A DNA stretch of 64,000 bases from Przewalskia tangutica (taxonomy: Eukaryota; Streptophyta; Magnoliopsida; Solanales; Solanaceae): NCBI GenBank assembly GCA_029844215.1, contig CM056733.1, forward strand, positions 14,815,501-14,879,500, in the 5' to 3' direction. Within the stretch, counting starts at the first letter, position 1, and the number at the start of each line of letters is the position of its first letter. The notes beneath the pieces are model-generated. The model did no database searches. It was not told the origin of the DNA and worked only from the letters and a program-made list of their open reading frames with translations. This document shows, piece after piece, positions 10,544 to 21,681 of this stretch. Both the position numbers and the translations under genes were made by a program.

Positions 10544-13500
10544 TGTCACGACCCGAACCCGGGCCCGTGACTGGTGCCTTACCCCGGGCACCCTAGCGAT
10601 ACAATATCAGAGAAAATCAGCGGAAATAAAAACTAAAACATGAGACAAGACATAAAGTATGAAACAGGATAACCCAAACGGTTACCTTTTGAACATAAAT
10701 GAAAACTTGAGCGATATCCCTTACAAACTCGCCCACAACAAATACATGCACCTCTAAGAATTTTAAGACCATAATGACGGGACAGGGCCCCGCCATGCCC
10801 CTGAATATACAAAAGTCTACAACTTTCAGGGAACCGTACCACAGGACAAGCTTCCGGAGATATGGAGCTTTCCGAGAACCGAACAGCGATCCTAAGAATG
10901 CGGATCGACCAGCTATGTACTCAACTCGCGCAGATGAACGCACTTCCGGGCGAGGTCAAGATAACAGTACCAAGTATGTGAAATCAAAAATATCAGAAAT
11001 GAAATCATAATAGTCTATATAAAGCAGGAGACATGTATGATAACCAAACTACAGTACCACATAAAAGTAGTCATGCCAAGTCAGGGACTCATGCCCGTAA
11101 AATCATCACTCAAATACAACCCGGGAGTTTAACCCGCACAATGGTCGCATGCCCCGGCATCTCACCTCGGTATAAGCATGGCCCTGGAACCGTCCTAGTG
11201 GGCCCATACCCGTGGACCATCCAACGTGTCGGTATGCCCAAAGGAAGTAACAAGATAACAATCCCTGTGGCAGCATACTCGTGGGCCACCCAACGTGTCG
11301 GTATGTCCAAACAACTAACAAAACAATACTCACTGTGGAAGCATACCCGTGGGCTACCCAACGTGTCAGTATGTCCAATCAAATAACAATATACTACTCA
11401 CTGTGGAATCATACCTGTGGGCTACCCAACGTGTCAGTATGTCCAATCAAATAACAATAATAACACCCCTAATGGAAGCATATCCGTGGGCCTCCCAACG
11501 TGTCAGTATGTCCATCAAGAATCGATATAGTGGAAGCATACCCGTGGGCTACCCAACGTGTCAGTATGTCCATCAATCAACCAGATAGCACGCCTCCAAC
11601 GAGAGGCGGTATACGTAAATACAACACTTGCACAACAAAAGCTATCACAACAAGCATAGGCCAGTTGAACGTACTTTCATTTCATGTCAACAATTCCGGG
11701 TTTCAACCCCAAAATACTACATACTTTCATTCCTTCAAAACAAAGACCTCTTTCTACATAAAAGCCACAAGATACTAATACCCGTAGTATCGAACACATT
11801 CAGGTTTAATTCAAGCACTTTAAACACTTTTTAGCACAACGTCAAGTATACCATTTAAAAAAAAATCCAATAATGAATCTATTCCTTTACTCCTATAAAG
11901 TCATTATAACTAACTTTCCATAAAGCTGTTATAACACTTTATGTTTTAAAAACAAGTCAAGGCGAAACCATGCCTTTCTTTTTAAAACAAAACACTTCAA
12001 ATTCTTAAGTCTCTTTTCTTTTAGAAATCGAGTTCCTTACCTTGGAATTTTCAAGAAGATCGAAACTTGATTACAATAATTCTTATTAGAGCAGCCATGA
12101 TCTAGGAAATGTAATACAATTTTGTCTTATCTTAGCTTATCACGGATGGAGGTTTCTACTGGTTTTAATATAATTAATTGTCATTACTATTTCCTTTATT
12201 AACGCTGCATTGGCTTGTTCGATTCTTATTCCCATTTCCGAAATTTATGTAACATTATTCTTTTAAAAACCACGTACTCATTTCTCACGAATGAGGTTTC
12301 ACACTTTTCAACACCATTTAGGTCAATTACAAGTCAAGTCTCTTATCTTTTGAAATCAACAAACCATTCTTTTAGCTACATAAAGTGGTTATAACAAACT
12401 TCCCATAAAGCCGTTATAACACTTTATGTTTTAAACCAACCAATTACAACTATAAGCCCTTTATGAGACCAAGAGGGCTTATTCTTTAACCACCGAGTAC
12501 CCATTACTAACGAATAAGATTTTCCTATTTTTTTCAAACAATCAAGACCTTTACACTTCATATCAAGTCAAGGCAAAACAAGGGAAACCAAATTCCTTTA
12601 ACACACGTGCATCTACTGCACTATATATTTCACAAATAATCATGCTGAAGAGGATAGGAAGAATCACATACCTCGCGACGATTGCCGACAATTAGCAAAA
12701 GTCTCCACAGTACTATACCCTCCAAGTAGGATACGCTACTCGTAGTACTTCAATCCTAATAAGGTCATAAAACGTCCATCAAAATCTAGCTTCGAACGTA
12801 GAATAAACTAAGTGCAAAGTCCCTAAATTCTACGGCAATTTGGACAGAACTTCCTTTGTTTCTACTAACTTTGCCACCTTTTTCAAGGTCGAATTTCAAT
12901 AACCAACGCCATATTTAAGGCACACAATTCAGCTAACCACAAAGGGGATTACACGCCTTTACAGGACGCGTAAAATTCCGCCCCACAATGATACAAAATA
13001 AACCAATAATTTCCATGCCATTCTTGGCCAACAATATAACCAATACTAACCCCTTTCAACTCTTTTCCAATCCAAGTTCTTAGGTCTAACATGATATCTA
13101 GCCCTAGACATCTTCAACAACTACAATCCCCCTTTACAACATGCGACGACCAAATTAGTAACCAAATTGAAGTTATCATCTTAAGGCTAACATGCCCATT
13201 TCGATTTCAACAAGGCAGAAGATCTAACTCTATTAAACTTAAATAAAAAAGCCTCAGGCTCATTTCTAAACTACTATAACTTGAAATCTTCAATTATACA
13301 AGAAGGTGGAGATCTTACCTCAAGAAGCTCTCTTTCCGAAATATTCTTCACTTTAAAATTACCCACACGAGCCTCTACAAGTGCCAACACTTTTCCTTCT
13401 CGAAGTCTTTCCAAAAATTCCTTAGGCTAGGTTTTCTTCCAAAAATCTAGAGAGAAAGGGAGAGGATTTTCTTGGGGAGGGTTAGGTGAAATGGCCAAGT

Positions 13501-13981
13501 CTTCCAAGACTTGGCCCGAAATAGGTCCTTTCTTGGTCAAAAGATGGGAGGATACTTGTCACCCTCCCATAGGCCTTTTTATCAAAATATCCCCTGATTT
13601 TCGCCCTTGACCGCAGAAAAATCCCGCCTCGGCGCCTCCACTTCCGAAAAGTTACAGCATTCCGGCGCCGCGTCCGCATTCAGGCCGCTGTACTGCACTG
13701 AGCAAAGCTGCGCTTGCACATTGCGCACCGACCTTGTAACTTCCATAACTTTTGACTCCGATGTCCTATCGACGAACGGTTTGTTGTGTTGGGAACTAGA
13801 TTTAACGGACTACACACTAGGCTTTTTAAACACCTCGAAATTCTTAACAACTGGGGTACAACACTCCAAGGTAGACTCAAAATCCGTCCAACACATGTTT
13901 GTCAACTTATCTTTCAACTTTCAAATCTTACATTCCTTGGTATGTTCTTATCTTATCTTCTTGAATTTACGGGGTGTAACA
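10544..13981 (-). mobile_element. Inverted solo LTR of a relative of element A
   Basis: Starts TGTCACGACCCG and ends GGGGTGTAACA, the reverse complement of the A-type LTR termini. It is flanked by a perfect 5-bp duplication AGTTA (10539-10543 and 13982-13986). No internal sequence or second LTR is attached, so it is a 3438-bp solo LTR, the usual product of unequal recombination between LTRs. It lies between the PBS and gag start of A, making it the youngest layer of this nest. Reading frames within it are not genes. Confidence 0.93.
11200..11590. repeat. Minisatellite in the inverted solo LTR
   Basis: Six units of about 58-70 bp, each containing CCCGTGGGCTACCCAACGTG and TCAGTATGTCCA. The units sit at an LTR position like the arrays of A, B and C, but the sequence is distinct except for similarity to the arrays of C. 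Confidence 0.8.
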
Positions 13982-13985
13982 AGTT

Positions 13986-15186
13986 ATGCCTCTACGCAAG
14001 GCAACCAGAGCCCGAAGAGGCGGCGTGAAGGAGGCTGCGAGTAGAGCACGGAGGTTACGGGGACAGAGGCCCAGTTTTTACCCAGGGTGGTGCTACAGAC
14101 GGAAGATTCTACGATGCCGGCCCAGCGAGTTTAGAAGCGGCGGTAGCTCACGAGGCCACGATATCTGCGCCTCAGTCCCACACTGGAAGCGAGAGAAAGA
14201 TGGGTTCTGAGGAGATGGCGATTACTAGTTAGGTTTATGGCGAGACTTGAGGGCGAGGCGGAGCCGGTGGTACGATGAGTGCACCCAGGGCGATAGTTGG
14301 AGACGGGACTTAAGTTGCAGTCCACCAGTGTTCTATGGATCGAGAGCTGAGGATGACCCTCAGGAGTTTATCCGACAGTTACAGCGGATCATGAGAGTGA
14401 TCAAGGCCTCAGAGGCAGAGTCGGTGATATTGGGTTCGCATCGGCTGCGTGATACTGCAGTCGACTGGTTTGATTCGTGGGAGCTATCCCGGGGGGAGCA
14501 TGCGCCTCCAGCTGTGTGGGACGAGTTCTCAGGGGCATTTCTTGCACATTTCTTTCCTCCACAGATGAGGAGGGCTCGGGCCGATAGATTTTTGACATTG
14601 AGGCGAGCAGGCGTGCGGTTGGGAGTCTGATGTAGAGTTTCACTCTTTGCTCGGTATGTCCCGCATTAGTGGCGAACATGGAGGATAGGGTGCGCAATAT
14701 GTCACAGACTTGGCGATTATTTAGCGGAGGTTGCGCGGAGTAGCTCTTGGTAGGGCATGGACATTGCCGTGTATCTGAGCTTATGCGAGGATGGAGGAAC
14801 GTAGAGACCGGCGTAGGGACGAGATCAGCATAAGAGGGCCAAGACAGCAGGTCCTTTAATAACTTTCGAGGCGGGCAACCTCCGCGTGATCGAATATATA
14901 CCTCATCCGATTGAGTGGTCCTCCGCGATCTTGAGGCGTCGGGAGTATTCAGGAAGCGGTCGGGGCTCGAGGTTGAGTTTCGGGGAGTAGTGGTGTTGGC
15001 CAGATGAGGCCACCCTTACCTCAGTGTGGTCGTTGCGGTAAAATCCATAAGGGGAAGTGTCGTGCTAGTTTGGGAGTTTGCTTTACATGCGGCCAGCAGG
15101 GCCATTATGTGAGAAACTGTCCGAACGGAGGTGGCACTAGTGGGATAACACAGACTACGGGATCAGTTGCGGGTTCTTCACCTTGA
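13986..15186 (+). pseudogene. Element A gag
   Basis: Starts MPLRKATRARRGG just after the solo LTR. A central Ty3 gag region is clear at 14320-14630 (FYGSRAEDDPQEFIRQLQR, HRLRDTAVDWFDSWE, FFPPQMRRARADRF), then the frame is lost to small indels over about 14630-15000. A CCHC knuckle follows at 15004-15186 (CFTCGQQGHYVRNC), preceded by a second Cys/His cluster (CGRCGKIHKGKC). Comparable gag pieces are in elements B (31060-31907) and C (60288-61552). No protease follows. Gag would package element RNA; as sequenced it is not translatable in one frame. Confidence 0.85.
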
Positions 15187-16218
15187 TAGCGGCGGGATGT
15201 TCATATCTGGCGAGCCACGGCAGAGGTCGCGGTGGAAGATCCCAGTTTTAACGGTCCTTTGAATCGCTTATTTTGAATCTTTCAGGTATAACCTTAACCC
15301 TCTAGAGTTTAGTATGCTTGATATGATGATCTTATTATTGTGTGCTATGTACGGATAGCGTTGTGTTATTTGTGAGTTAGAAAACATGGTTAGTTGAAAG
15401 GAAAAGTATGGGGACATGGAAGGTGTGAACCTTAGAATATTACACGTTGAGACCTTAGATGTAAGGCCGTCTTGAGTAAAGGATTTTACGGTTAACCCTT
15501 GTCGGAGTGCATAGTACACGTGGAGTTTTGTGTGATAATTCCATGGGTAGTGTGAGATGGAAGTGGTAGCTTTCATGACGTGAATTAGTAAGATTATTCC
15601 GGATCGGGGGGAACAAGAGTTTGGCGCGATTATGGGTCGGGTTGGAGACCATTCGCGGGTCAACCCGTAGCCCGATATGAGGTGGGGTCAGTTTGAGGTG
15701 TTCCCGCCAGGTGGTAGGGTCACGAGGGTGCTAGGCCCAGGTTTAGGTAACCATCGTATGAGTTCGTGGATATGTTCGACCAGAATCGGATCGTGAAGGC
15801 CGGGAATGGCCTTAAAGGAATTTGAGGCTAGTAAGATGACCAAGTTTGGAGGTAGTGACTCCAAGGTTTTGGAAACTAAAGTGATGAAGGGAGTGTGGTA
15901 AGTGTACTAGAAAGAATTCGGGTGTACGAGAAGGGTACGACGAGTAAGAAAGGAAGTGAATGTGTGTTAAGAGGTCGGAAGTGATCTTTTTTTTGTGAAG
16001 TGAAGGTGCGAAGAGAGTATCCTTTGGATCATGAGTGAGAGTTAGTGTTGTTTTTCATCTTAGAGGTGAATCCTCGTTGGCTTGGATTTGGGTTTTTCGC
16101 GTGTGTTATATTATGGCCATTGGTGGCCTGATTGGTTTAAATAAGCATAATAGGGAAGACTATACCGGCACAGGTATGCTTGGAGACTTAGAAGGAACAT
16201 TCGGGACGAATGTTTCTA
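15187..16218 (+). other. Element A 3' internal region shared with element C
   Basis: About 1 kb where pol would be expected. It has no recognisable pol motif, but it aligns by eye with the 3' internal region of element C (reverse of about 59560-60290), for example AAGATGACCAAGTTTGGAGG in both. A short frame at 15806-15901 encodes MALKEFEASKMTKFGGSDS and continues to 31 residues; C has a 25-residue counterpart. Whether this was ever coding is uncertain. A stem-loop (16196-16214) lies next to the PPT. Confidence 0.55.
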
Positions 16219-16230
16219 AGGGGGGAAAAA
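16219..16230 (+). other. Polypurine tract of element A
   Basis: AAGGGGGGAAAAA-type run directly before the 3' LTR TG at 16231, the expected site of plus-strand priming. A hairpin aacattcg-GGA-cgaatgtt (16196-16214) lies immediately upstream. Confidence 0.8.
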
Positions 16231-19200
16231 TGTTACACCCCGTAGTTCCAGGGTATGTATGTGAATACGTACGTTCGAGAATGCGACATTTAAATTGGAA
16301 AGGAAGAAAGATGTGATTTTTCGACGGAAAAGTTTCCGGATTTTGTGAAGGAAAAATGTTCATTAAAGGGAATTGGATTCCCAGATTTGGTATTCGGACT
16401 TTTTGGAATATTTAAGAATTATGGAATTTTATTTTCGGAATTGGTCACGTGGGGCCCACGGGAGAATTTACGGTTTTGTGGGGCCCACTTTATTTTCGGA
16501 TTTTTGGCATTACGGATATTTTCGGAAGATGAAATATTTTGGACCAATAGGAGGGCGACATGTGTCACCCCTAGGTGGCAAGGTTGGACGAGATTTTGGA
16601 CAAGCTTGGCACGTTTTTTACATGTTAAAGGCTTAAAACATTTGGTCAAAAGTCTTGCAAGATATTTGTGTAGTAGTTGGATAAGTGGGACCCACACACA
16701 CATGGCTCAATCTAGACCACACACTTGCTTCAATCCTAGCCCTTGAATGTCCTATAAATACCCCCTTAGTTGAAGACTATTCTTCATCCACACTTGAGAA
16801 ATTCCAAGGCAAAAATACTCCCTCCCTTTCCTTTGTAGTTCTCGGCTTTAGCCTTGTTTCTTGAGCAAATATTGTCAAAAAATTCTTAAAGTTTTAAGTG
16901 TTCTTCCTTAGTGTATTAGGAAGATTAGTAACCAAAAGTTAGAAAAGATTTCACACCCCTAGCCTAAGAACCTCCCCTTGGCCGAGAGTTGCCACATTTA
17001 AAGCCTAAGTGTTCTTCACTTTTTGGAGTTAAAGTGTTAAGAGAAGTTGTTTAGAAACTTCTAAGGGTCGCTTGGAGCGGATTGGAGCGTAAGGAATAGG
17101 AGCTAAACGTTGCTCAGGATCGACTTATAATCTTGGATAATTTTGGGCTTATCGAGGTAATGATCTTTATCCCCCTATTGAAATTGGATATTACATGTTG
17201 TAGTAACTTAGAAGTGAGTATATATATATTGGAAGGATGATTGAATAGAATTGAACTGTATTTACATCGGACTGTATTTACATTAGACTTGTAGTATTTT
17301 TGTGAGGCGATGTTGTATCGTCCAGGTTAGGCGTGTAACCCACGCAGGAGTTGTTGGTTTGGTAGCGGGCACTTGTTAGAGGAGGAGATTTATGTGGTTG
17401 CGGGGAGGTCTTTGCCGAATTTTCCGTAGAATAAGGAACTGTTTACCTAGAATTGTTCTGCGAAGAGATCCAGAAGTTGATAGACGTTTTATGGCCATTA
17501 TAGGTTGAAGTACTGCGAGTAGTGTATTCTACTTGAAGGGTGGAAAAGGCTAGCAGGATTATAGTACTTTGGAGCTTTTTGCTATTTGTCGATAATCGTC
17601 GTGAGGTATGTGAACCTCTTCCTATCTTTTCTAGCATGATTGTGTGAACTATGTAGTACGGTAGACGTACGTGTGCTAAACGAAGTAGGTTGGTTTAAAA
17701 CATAAAGTGTTATAACGGCTTTATGGGAAGTTTGTTATAACAACTTTATGTAGGTAAAGAAATAGTTTATGGTTTTTAAAAGATAAGAGACTTGACTTAT
17801 TAATGACTTGATGTGAAATGCTACGGACTTGGTTTGTGTTAAAAGTTGTGAAACCGCATTTATGAGAAATGGGTAAATGGGCTTTAAAAAGGAATAAGTT
17901 ATATTGATTTCGGAAATGGGAATAAGTATCGAACAAACCACTGCAGCGTTAATAAAGGAAAATGTATTGACTAATTAATTATTATCAAAACCAGTAGAAA
18001 CCTCCATCTGCATAGAAGCTAAGATAAGACAAAATTGTATTACATTTCCTAGATCATGGCTGCTTTAATAAGATTGTCATAAACAAGTATAACCTACTCA
18101 CACATAGACTTATGTTACTCAAATTGTTTTAAAAGAGATTACGTTGTTAAGTGATTAAGACTATGAGCTATGAAATCTTTCGAAAATAAGAGACTTGAGT
18201 ATTTGAAATTAGGCAACTTGAATTTTTGGAAAAGAATGTTGTTACTTGATTTTAAAAGGGAAAGTGTTTTGGTTTAAAAGGGCATGGTATTGTCTTAATT
18301 TGGTTTAAAAAGGAAAGTATGGAAGTTGTTTTGGTTTACTTAAAATGTTAGTCACTCTATTTTGATAATACGGGCGGGTGACCTTTGTAAAAGAAATGGA
18401 TCTTTTAAAAAGAATTTAACGTACGTAGTACTTTGGGGTTAAAACCTGGACTTTGGCATAAAATGAAAGTACCTTGAGTTGTGTGTAACTTGCCTATGTT
18501 GCGTGTGATAGCCTTGTCGTGCTAGTATTGTATTTCTATACCACCGCGTCTCGATGGAGGTAGGCTGATTTGTTATGACCTTACTTGGGCGTCTGGCGGT
18601 GTGGAGCATTCCACGGGTACAACACGTGATTATTATTCCATGGACTAGCTCTCCAGCGAGGTTTCACCGATTCGGCTTGGTATCCGTAGTTGGCTCGTAC
18701 TTGCCCGAGGTCGTGGTGATTCGACTTGGTATCGGTAGTTAGCCGTACTTGCCCGTTCGGTTTGTGACGAAGTCTCGTGATTCCGGCTTGGTATCTGGTA
18801 GTTAGTCTTCGTACTTGCCCCGGCCAGCTACGTGGCGCAGGTGGTATCTGGTAGTTGGCTTTTGTACTTGCCCTGGGTCAGCTTCGTGGTATGGTTATAT
18901 AGATTTGTTGGTACGACTTTGGTATCTGGTAGTTGGCTTTCGTACTTGCCCCGGTCAGTTGATGATGCGGCTTTGGTATCTGGTAGTTAGCCTTCGTACT
19001 TGCTGTCACGGTTTTATGACACAGGTGGGACCTGGTGTTCATGTGTACTCCTTGGTGTGGTTATCGTAGACTGCCGGCAGTGAGGAAGGTATTCCACGGG
19101 CATGATTGATGTTGCGGGCATGAGACCCATAGTTATATTTGAGTGATGACTTTGAGGGTGAGTCCCTGACTTAGCGTATTCGCTTACATATTATATCTTG

Positions 19201-19697
19201 TAGTTTGGTTATCATATATGTCTCTGTTTTATATAGACTACTATGATTTCATTTCTGATATTTTAAGTTTCACATACTTGGTACTGTTGTCTCGACCTCC
19301 TTGAGGGGTTGCGTTCATCTGCAGTAGAGAAGTACATCGGTTGTTGATCCTCGCTCATAGGATCACAATTCGTATTAGGAAGCTCCGTTTCTCGGAGGCT
19401 TATCTTTTGGTATGTTTCCACTGAGTTGTAGGTTCTTGTACATTCGGGGTATGGCGAGCCCTGTCCGTCATAGTTGTTATTACACTCTTAAGTGCAGTAA
19501 TCTTTGTTGTGGGCAGGGTTGTAAAGGATGTAACTGTTCAAATTTCTGTATATATGCAAAAAGGCAACCGTTTTGGTTAGCCTGTTTTCTTTTATCTTGT
19601 TTCATATCTGTATGTTTTTATTTCCGCTGATTTTCTCTGATGTTGTATCACTAGGGTGCGAGGTAAGGCACGATCGCGGGCGAGTCGGGTCGTGACA
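16231..19697 (+). repeat. Element A 3' LTR
   Basis: Begins TGTTACACCCCGTAG and ends GTGACA; 3467 bp, same length as the 5' LTR. Lacks the long poly-C and poly-G runs of the 5' copy (reads AACCCACGCAGG and GCGGGGAGG there). Contains the minisatellite at about 18680-19020. Confidence 0.95.
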
Positions 19698-20009
19698 CGA
19701 TTCGTAATGAAGCTAGATCCTCGTTCAGAACTTGGAAACACAAGTGGGTCTAGCAAAGCGTAAGCAAAGCCACAGGTACACCGCCAAGCAACACAGAGGT
19801 AAATCAGGGAAGCGGTGTCGAGCGATCTGATTGAAGTGGAAAGCGATTGGAGCGTGATCTCTTCACCGTGATTGAGAAAAGAGAGATAGAAAAGAGAAGG
19901 TGGTTGAACCTAGCCCGGTGATAGAAAACTCCGGAGAAGAGTATCTGAAAATATCCCTTTCCCTCAGAGATTACAGCGGAAGGCGGTTGATAAACAATTC
20001 TCCAAATTC
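19698..20009 (+). other. Athila gag-protease linker, degenerate
   Basis: Resumes the Athila internal sequence after element A. Short charged frames (for example RSELGNTSGSSKA) with a stop; no domain recognised. Position between gag and protease suggests a linker region. Confidence 0.45.
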
Positions 20010-20831
20010 TTGGAGGTATTCAGGAAGCTGCATATCAACATCCCCTTTATAGAAGCATTAGAGCAGATGCCCTCCTATTTCAAGTTCATGAAGGAAATAT
20101 TGGGGAAGAAGAAGAAGCTGGCGGAATATGAGATAGTAGCACTAACAGAAGAGTGTAGTGCTATCTTGCAGAAGAAGTTTCCACCAAAACTAAAGGATCC
20201 AGGAAGCTTTACACTACCTTGCATGGGCGGGGTGACTTGCAATGAGCTCTGTGTGATTTAGGGCAAGTATAAATCTGATGCCTGCTCGGTATTTAAACGA
20301 TTGGAGTTGGGTGAGGCCAAACCGACCACAGTGAGCCTGCAGCTGGCCGATAGGACAGTGGTTCATCCAAGAGGGAAGATTGAGGATGTGATTGTTAAAG
20401 TAGGAAAATTCTTCTTTCCTGCAGACTTCCTCATTCTTGACATGGAAGAAGATGCGGAAATCCCTATCATATTAGGGAGACCATTCCTAGCAACGGGGAG
20501 AGCTTTGATTGATGTAGAAAGGGGAGAGCAAACATTAAGGGTGGAGAAGGAAGAAATGGTATTTAAAGTTTTTAAACATGTCATCGAGCCACCAACCATG
20601 AGCAGGTGCTTTGCAATCAGCACCATCAAGCCCCCCTGTGAGCCATTACAAGTCAATCAAAGGGAAATGAGCCCACGAAAGCAGGCATGGTTTGCCAAAC
20701 CCCCACTGACGCAGGTATGTGTTCCTGAACTCCCCCTTACTGATAATGCTAAGAGGAAAAGAAGAAAAAGAAAACGCAAAATGTGGAGGAAATGGATTAG
20801 TTGGGGGGTTGATCCACCCCACGGTTATTAA
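20010..20831 (+). pseudogene. Athila aspartic protease region
   Basis: Two frames, 20010-20261 and 20301-20831, cover the Athila protease domain. The first ends around the catalytic motif: codons for D-L-G are readable at 20255-20263, but a one-base loss in the G run shifts the frame and creates a stop in the first frame. Downstream are VFKRLELGEAKPTTVSLQLA, FPADFLILDMEED and IPIILGRPFLATGRALIDV, the flap and ILGRPFL motifs of this family. The C-terminus turns into a Lys/Arg-rich run at about 20750-20790 and ends at 20831, where RT should begin. The protein would process gag-pol. Confidence 0.83.
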
Positions 20832-21681
20832 AACTAAGGAACGTGCGTCCGGCTAAAAGACGTTAAAGACAGCGCTACTTGGGAGGCAACCCAAATTATT
20901 TTGATTTGATTTATTTTAATATAGTAGTTTTTATTAAGAACGGTCTCACGGAGGTAGTGTTGGTGCTGTGATTGACAGGTACAGGCCAATAAATTGAAGG
21001 GCGAAAATTTGAAGAAAGCGAGGATTTCGGAAAAGCGGGTAAGCGTACGGCTAAAAGAAACGGCGAAGTTTAAGCGTCGTGGCGCCCAGGAGCAGGGCCG
21101 CGGCGCCAAAAATCCAGAAAAAATGCCAAGTCTAGGCGCCGCGGCACAGAAATTCCCGAAGGAGTGCAGAATATTGGGCGCCGCGGCCTGGCGAAATCGA
21201 ACTTAAACGCGCCGAAATCATTTGCCCCAATTTCAAAACCAAAACCTAACCCTTCTTCTCACAAAACCCACGAAAATCCACAAATTACCCACAAATCCTC
21301 CACAAATCAAACCCAACCACAACCAAAACTCTTAAATTCCTAAAACCCTTAGCTATCTCAACCAAGAAAGCTCTATTCCATAGCCTCAAATCACCATTGG
21401 AAGCAAGAATATCGTGGAGACACCATCAAAAAGATAATCTTCACCTTTTTCTTGAAAGTTGCTAGTAGTCAAAGGAGGTAATAGTTGGAGAGGTGTTGCA
21501 TTGTGAAGTAGTTTGGGTGTTGAAAAATTGATTGTGAAGTTGGAGAAGGAGTAGACAAGGAGGGTGTGGGTATTGGATAGTAGAGTTGAAGTTTGGGGGT
21601 GTTGTGTTTAGCTGCTAATTGTTGATTGTGTTGGGGAACACTTGTGCTAATAAAGTGTAAGCTGCAGAAACTATTTTAACC
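20832..21681 (+). other. Athila pol-deletion junction and intergenic region
   Basis: Directly after the protease frame is the sequence that normally separates pol from the 3' ORF in Athila (GGAGGCAACCCAA at about 20881-20894). RT, RNase H and integrase are therefore absent, not displaced: nothing resembling them lies between 20832 and 21681. At 21065-21190 is a cluster of GCCGCGGCGCC-type motifs like those in the LTRs. The rest is AT-rich with no gene seen. Confidence 0.7.
21065..21190. repeat. Internal cluster of GCGCCGCGGC palindromic motifs
   Basis: At least four copies, such as AGGGCCGCGGCGCC and AGGCGCCGCGGCA, spaced by 25-45 bp of ordinary sequence. The spacing and flanking words (CAGAA, GAAGT) resemble the LTR clusters at 4180-4375 and 24205-24445, suggesting a shared element or an LTR-to-internal transfer. 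Confidence 0.65.

Larger units (their letters stand above)
6870..19697 (+). mobile_element. Element A: long-LTR, gag-only (TR-GAG type) Ty3/gypsy-like element
   Basis: LTRs at 6870-10336 and 16231-19697, both 3467 bp, starting TGTTACACC and ending GTGACA. A perfect tRNA-Met PBS follows the 5' LTR (10341-10352) and a purine tract precedes the 3' LTR (16219-16230). The internal part, once the inverted solo LTR is removed, is about 2.45 kb and encodes only a degenerate gag with a CCHC knuckle; no protease, RT or integrase motif is found in any frame. The flanking 5-mers (TCGCT left, CGATT right) do not match, so the target duplication is lost, miscalled or altered. It splits Athila gag from protease. 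Confidence 0.9.

Noticed and set aside
15268..15663. 131-residue minus-strand frame in element A
   Set aside because: Opposite to the element's sense, no known domain, not preserved as a frame in element C.
20363..20656. 97-residue minus-strand frame
   Set aside because: Antisense shadow of the Athila protease.
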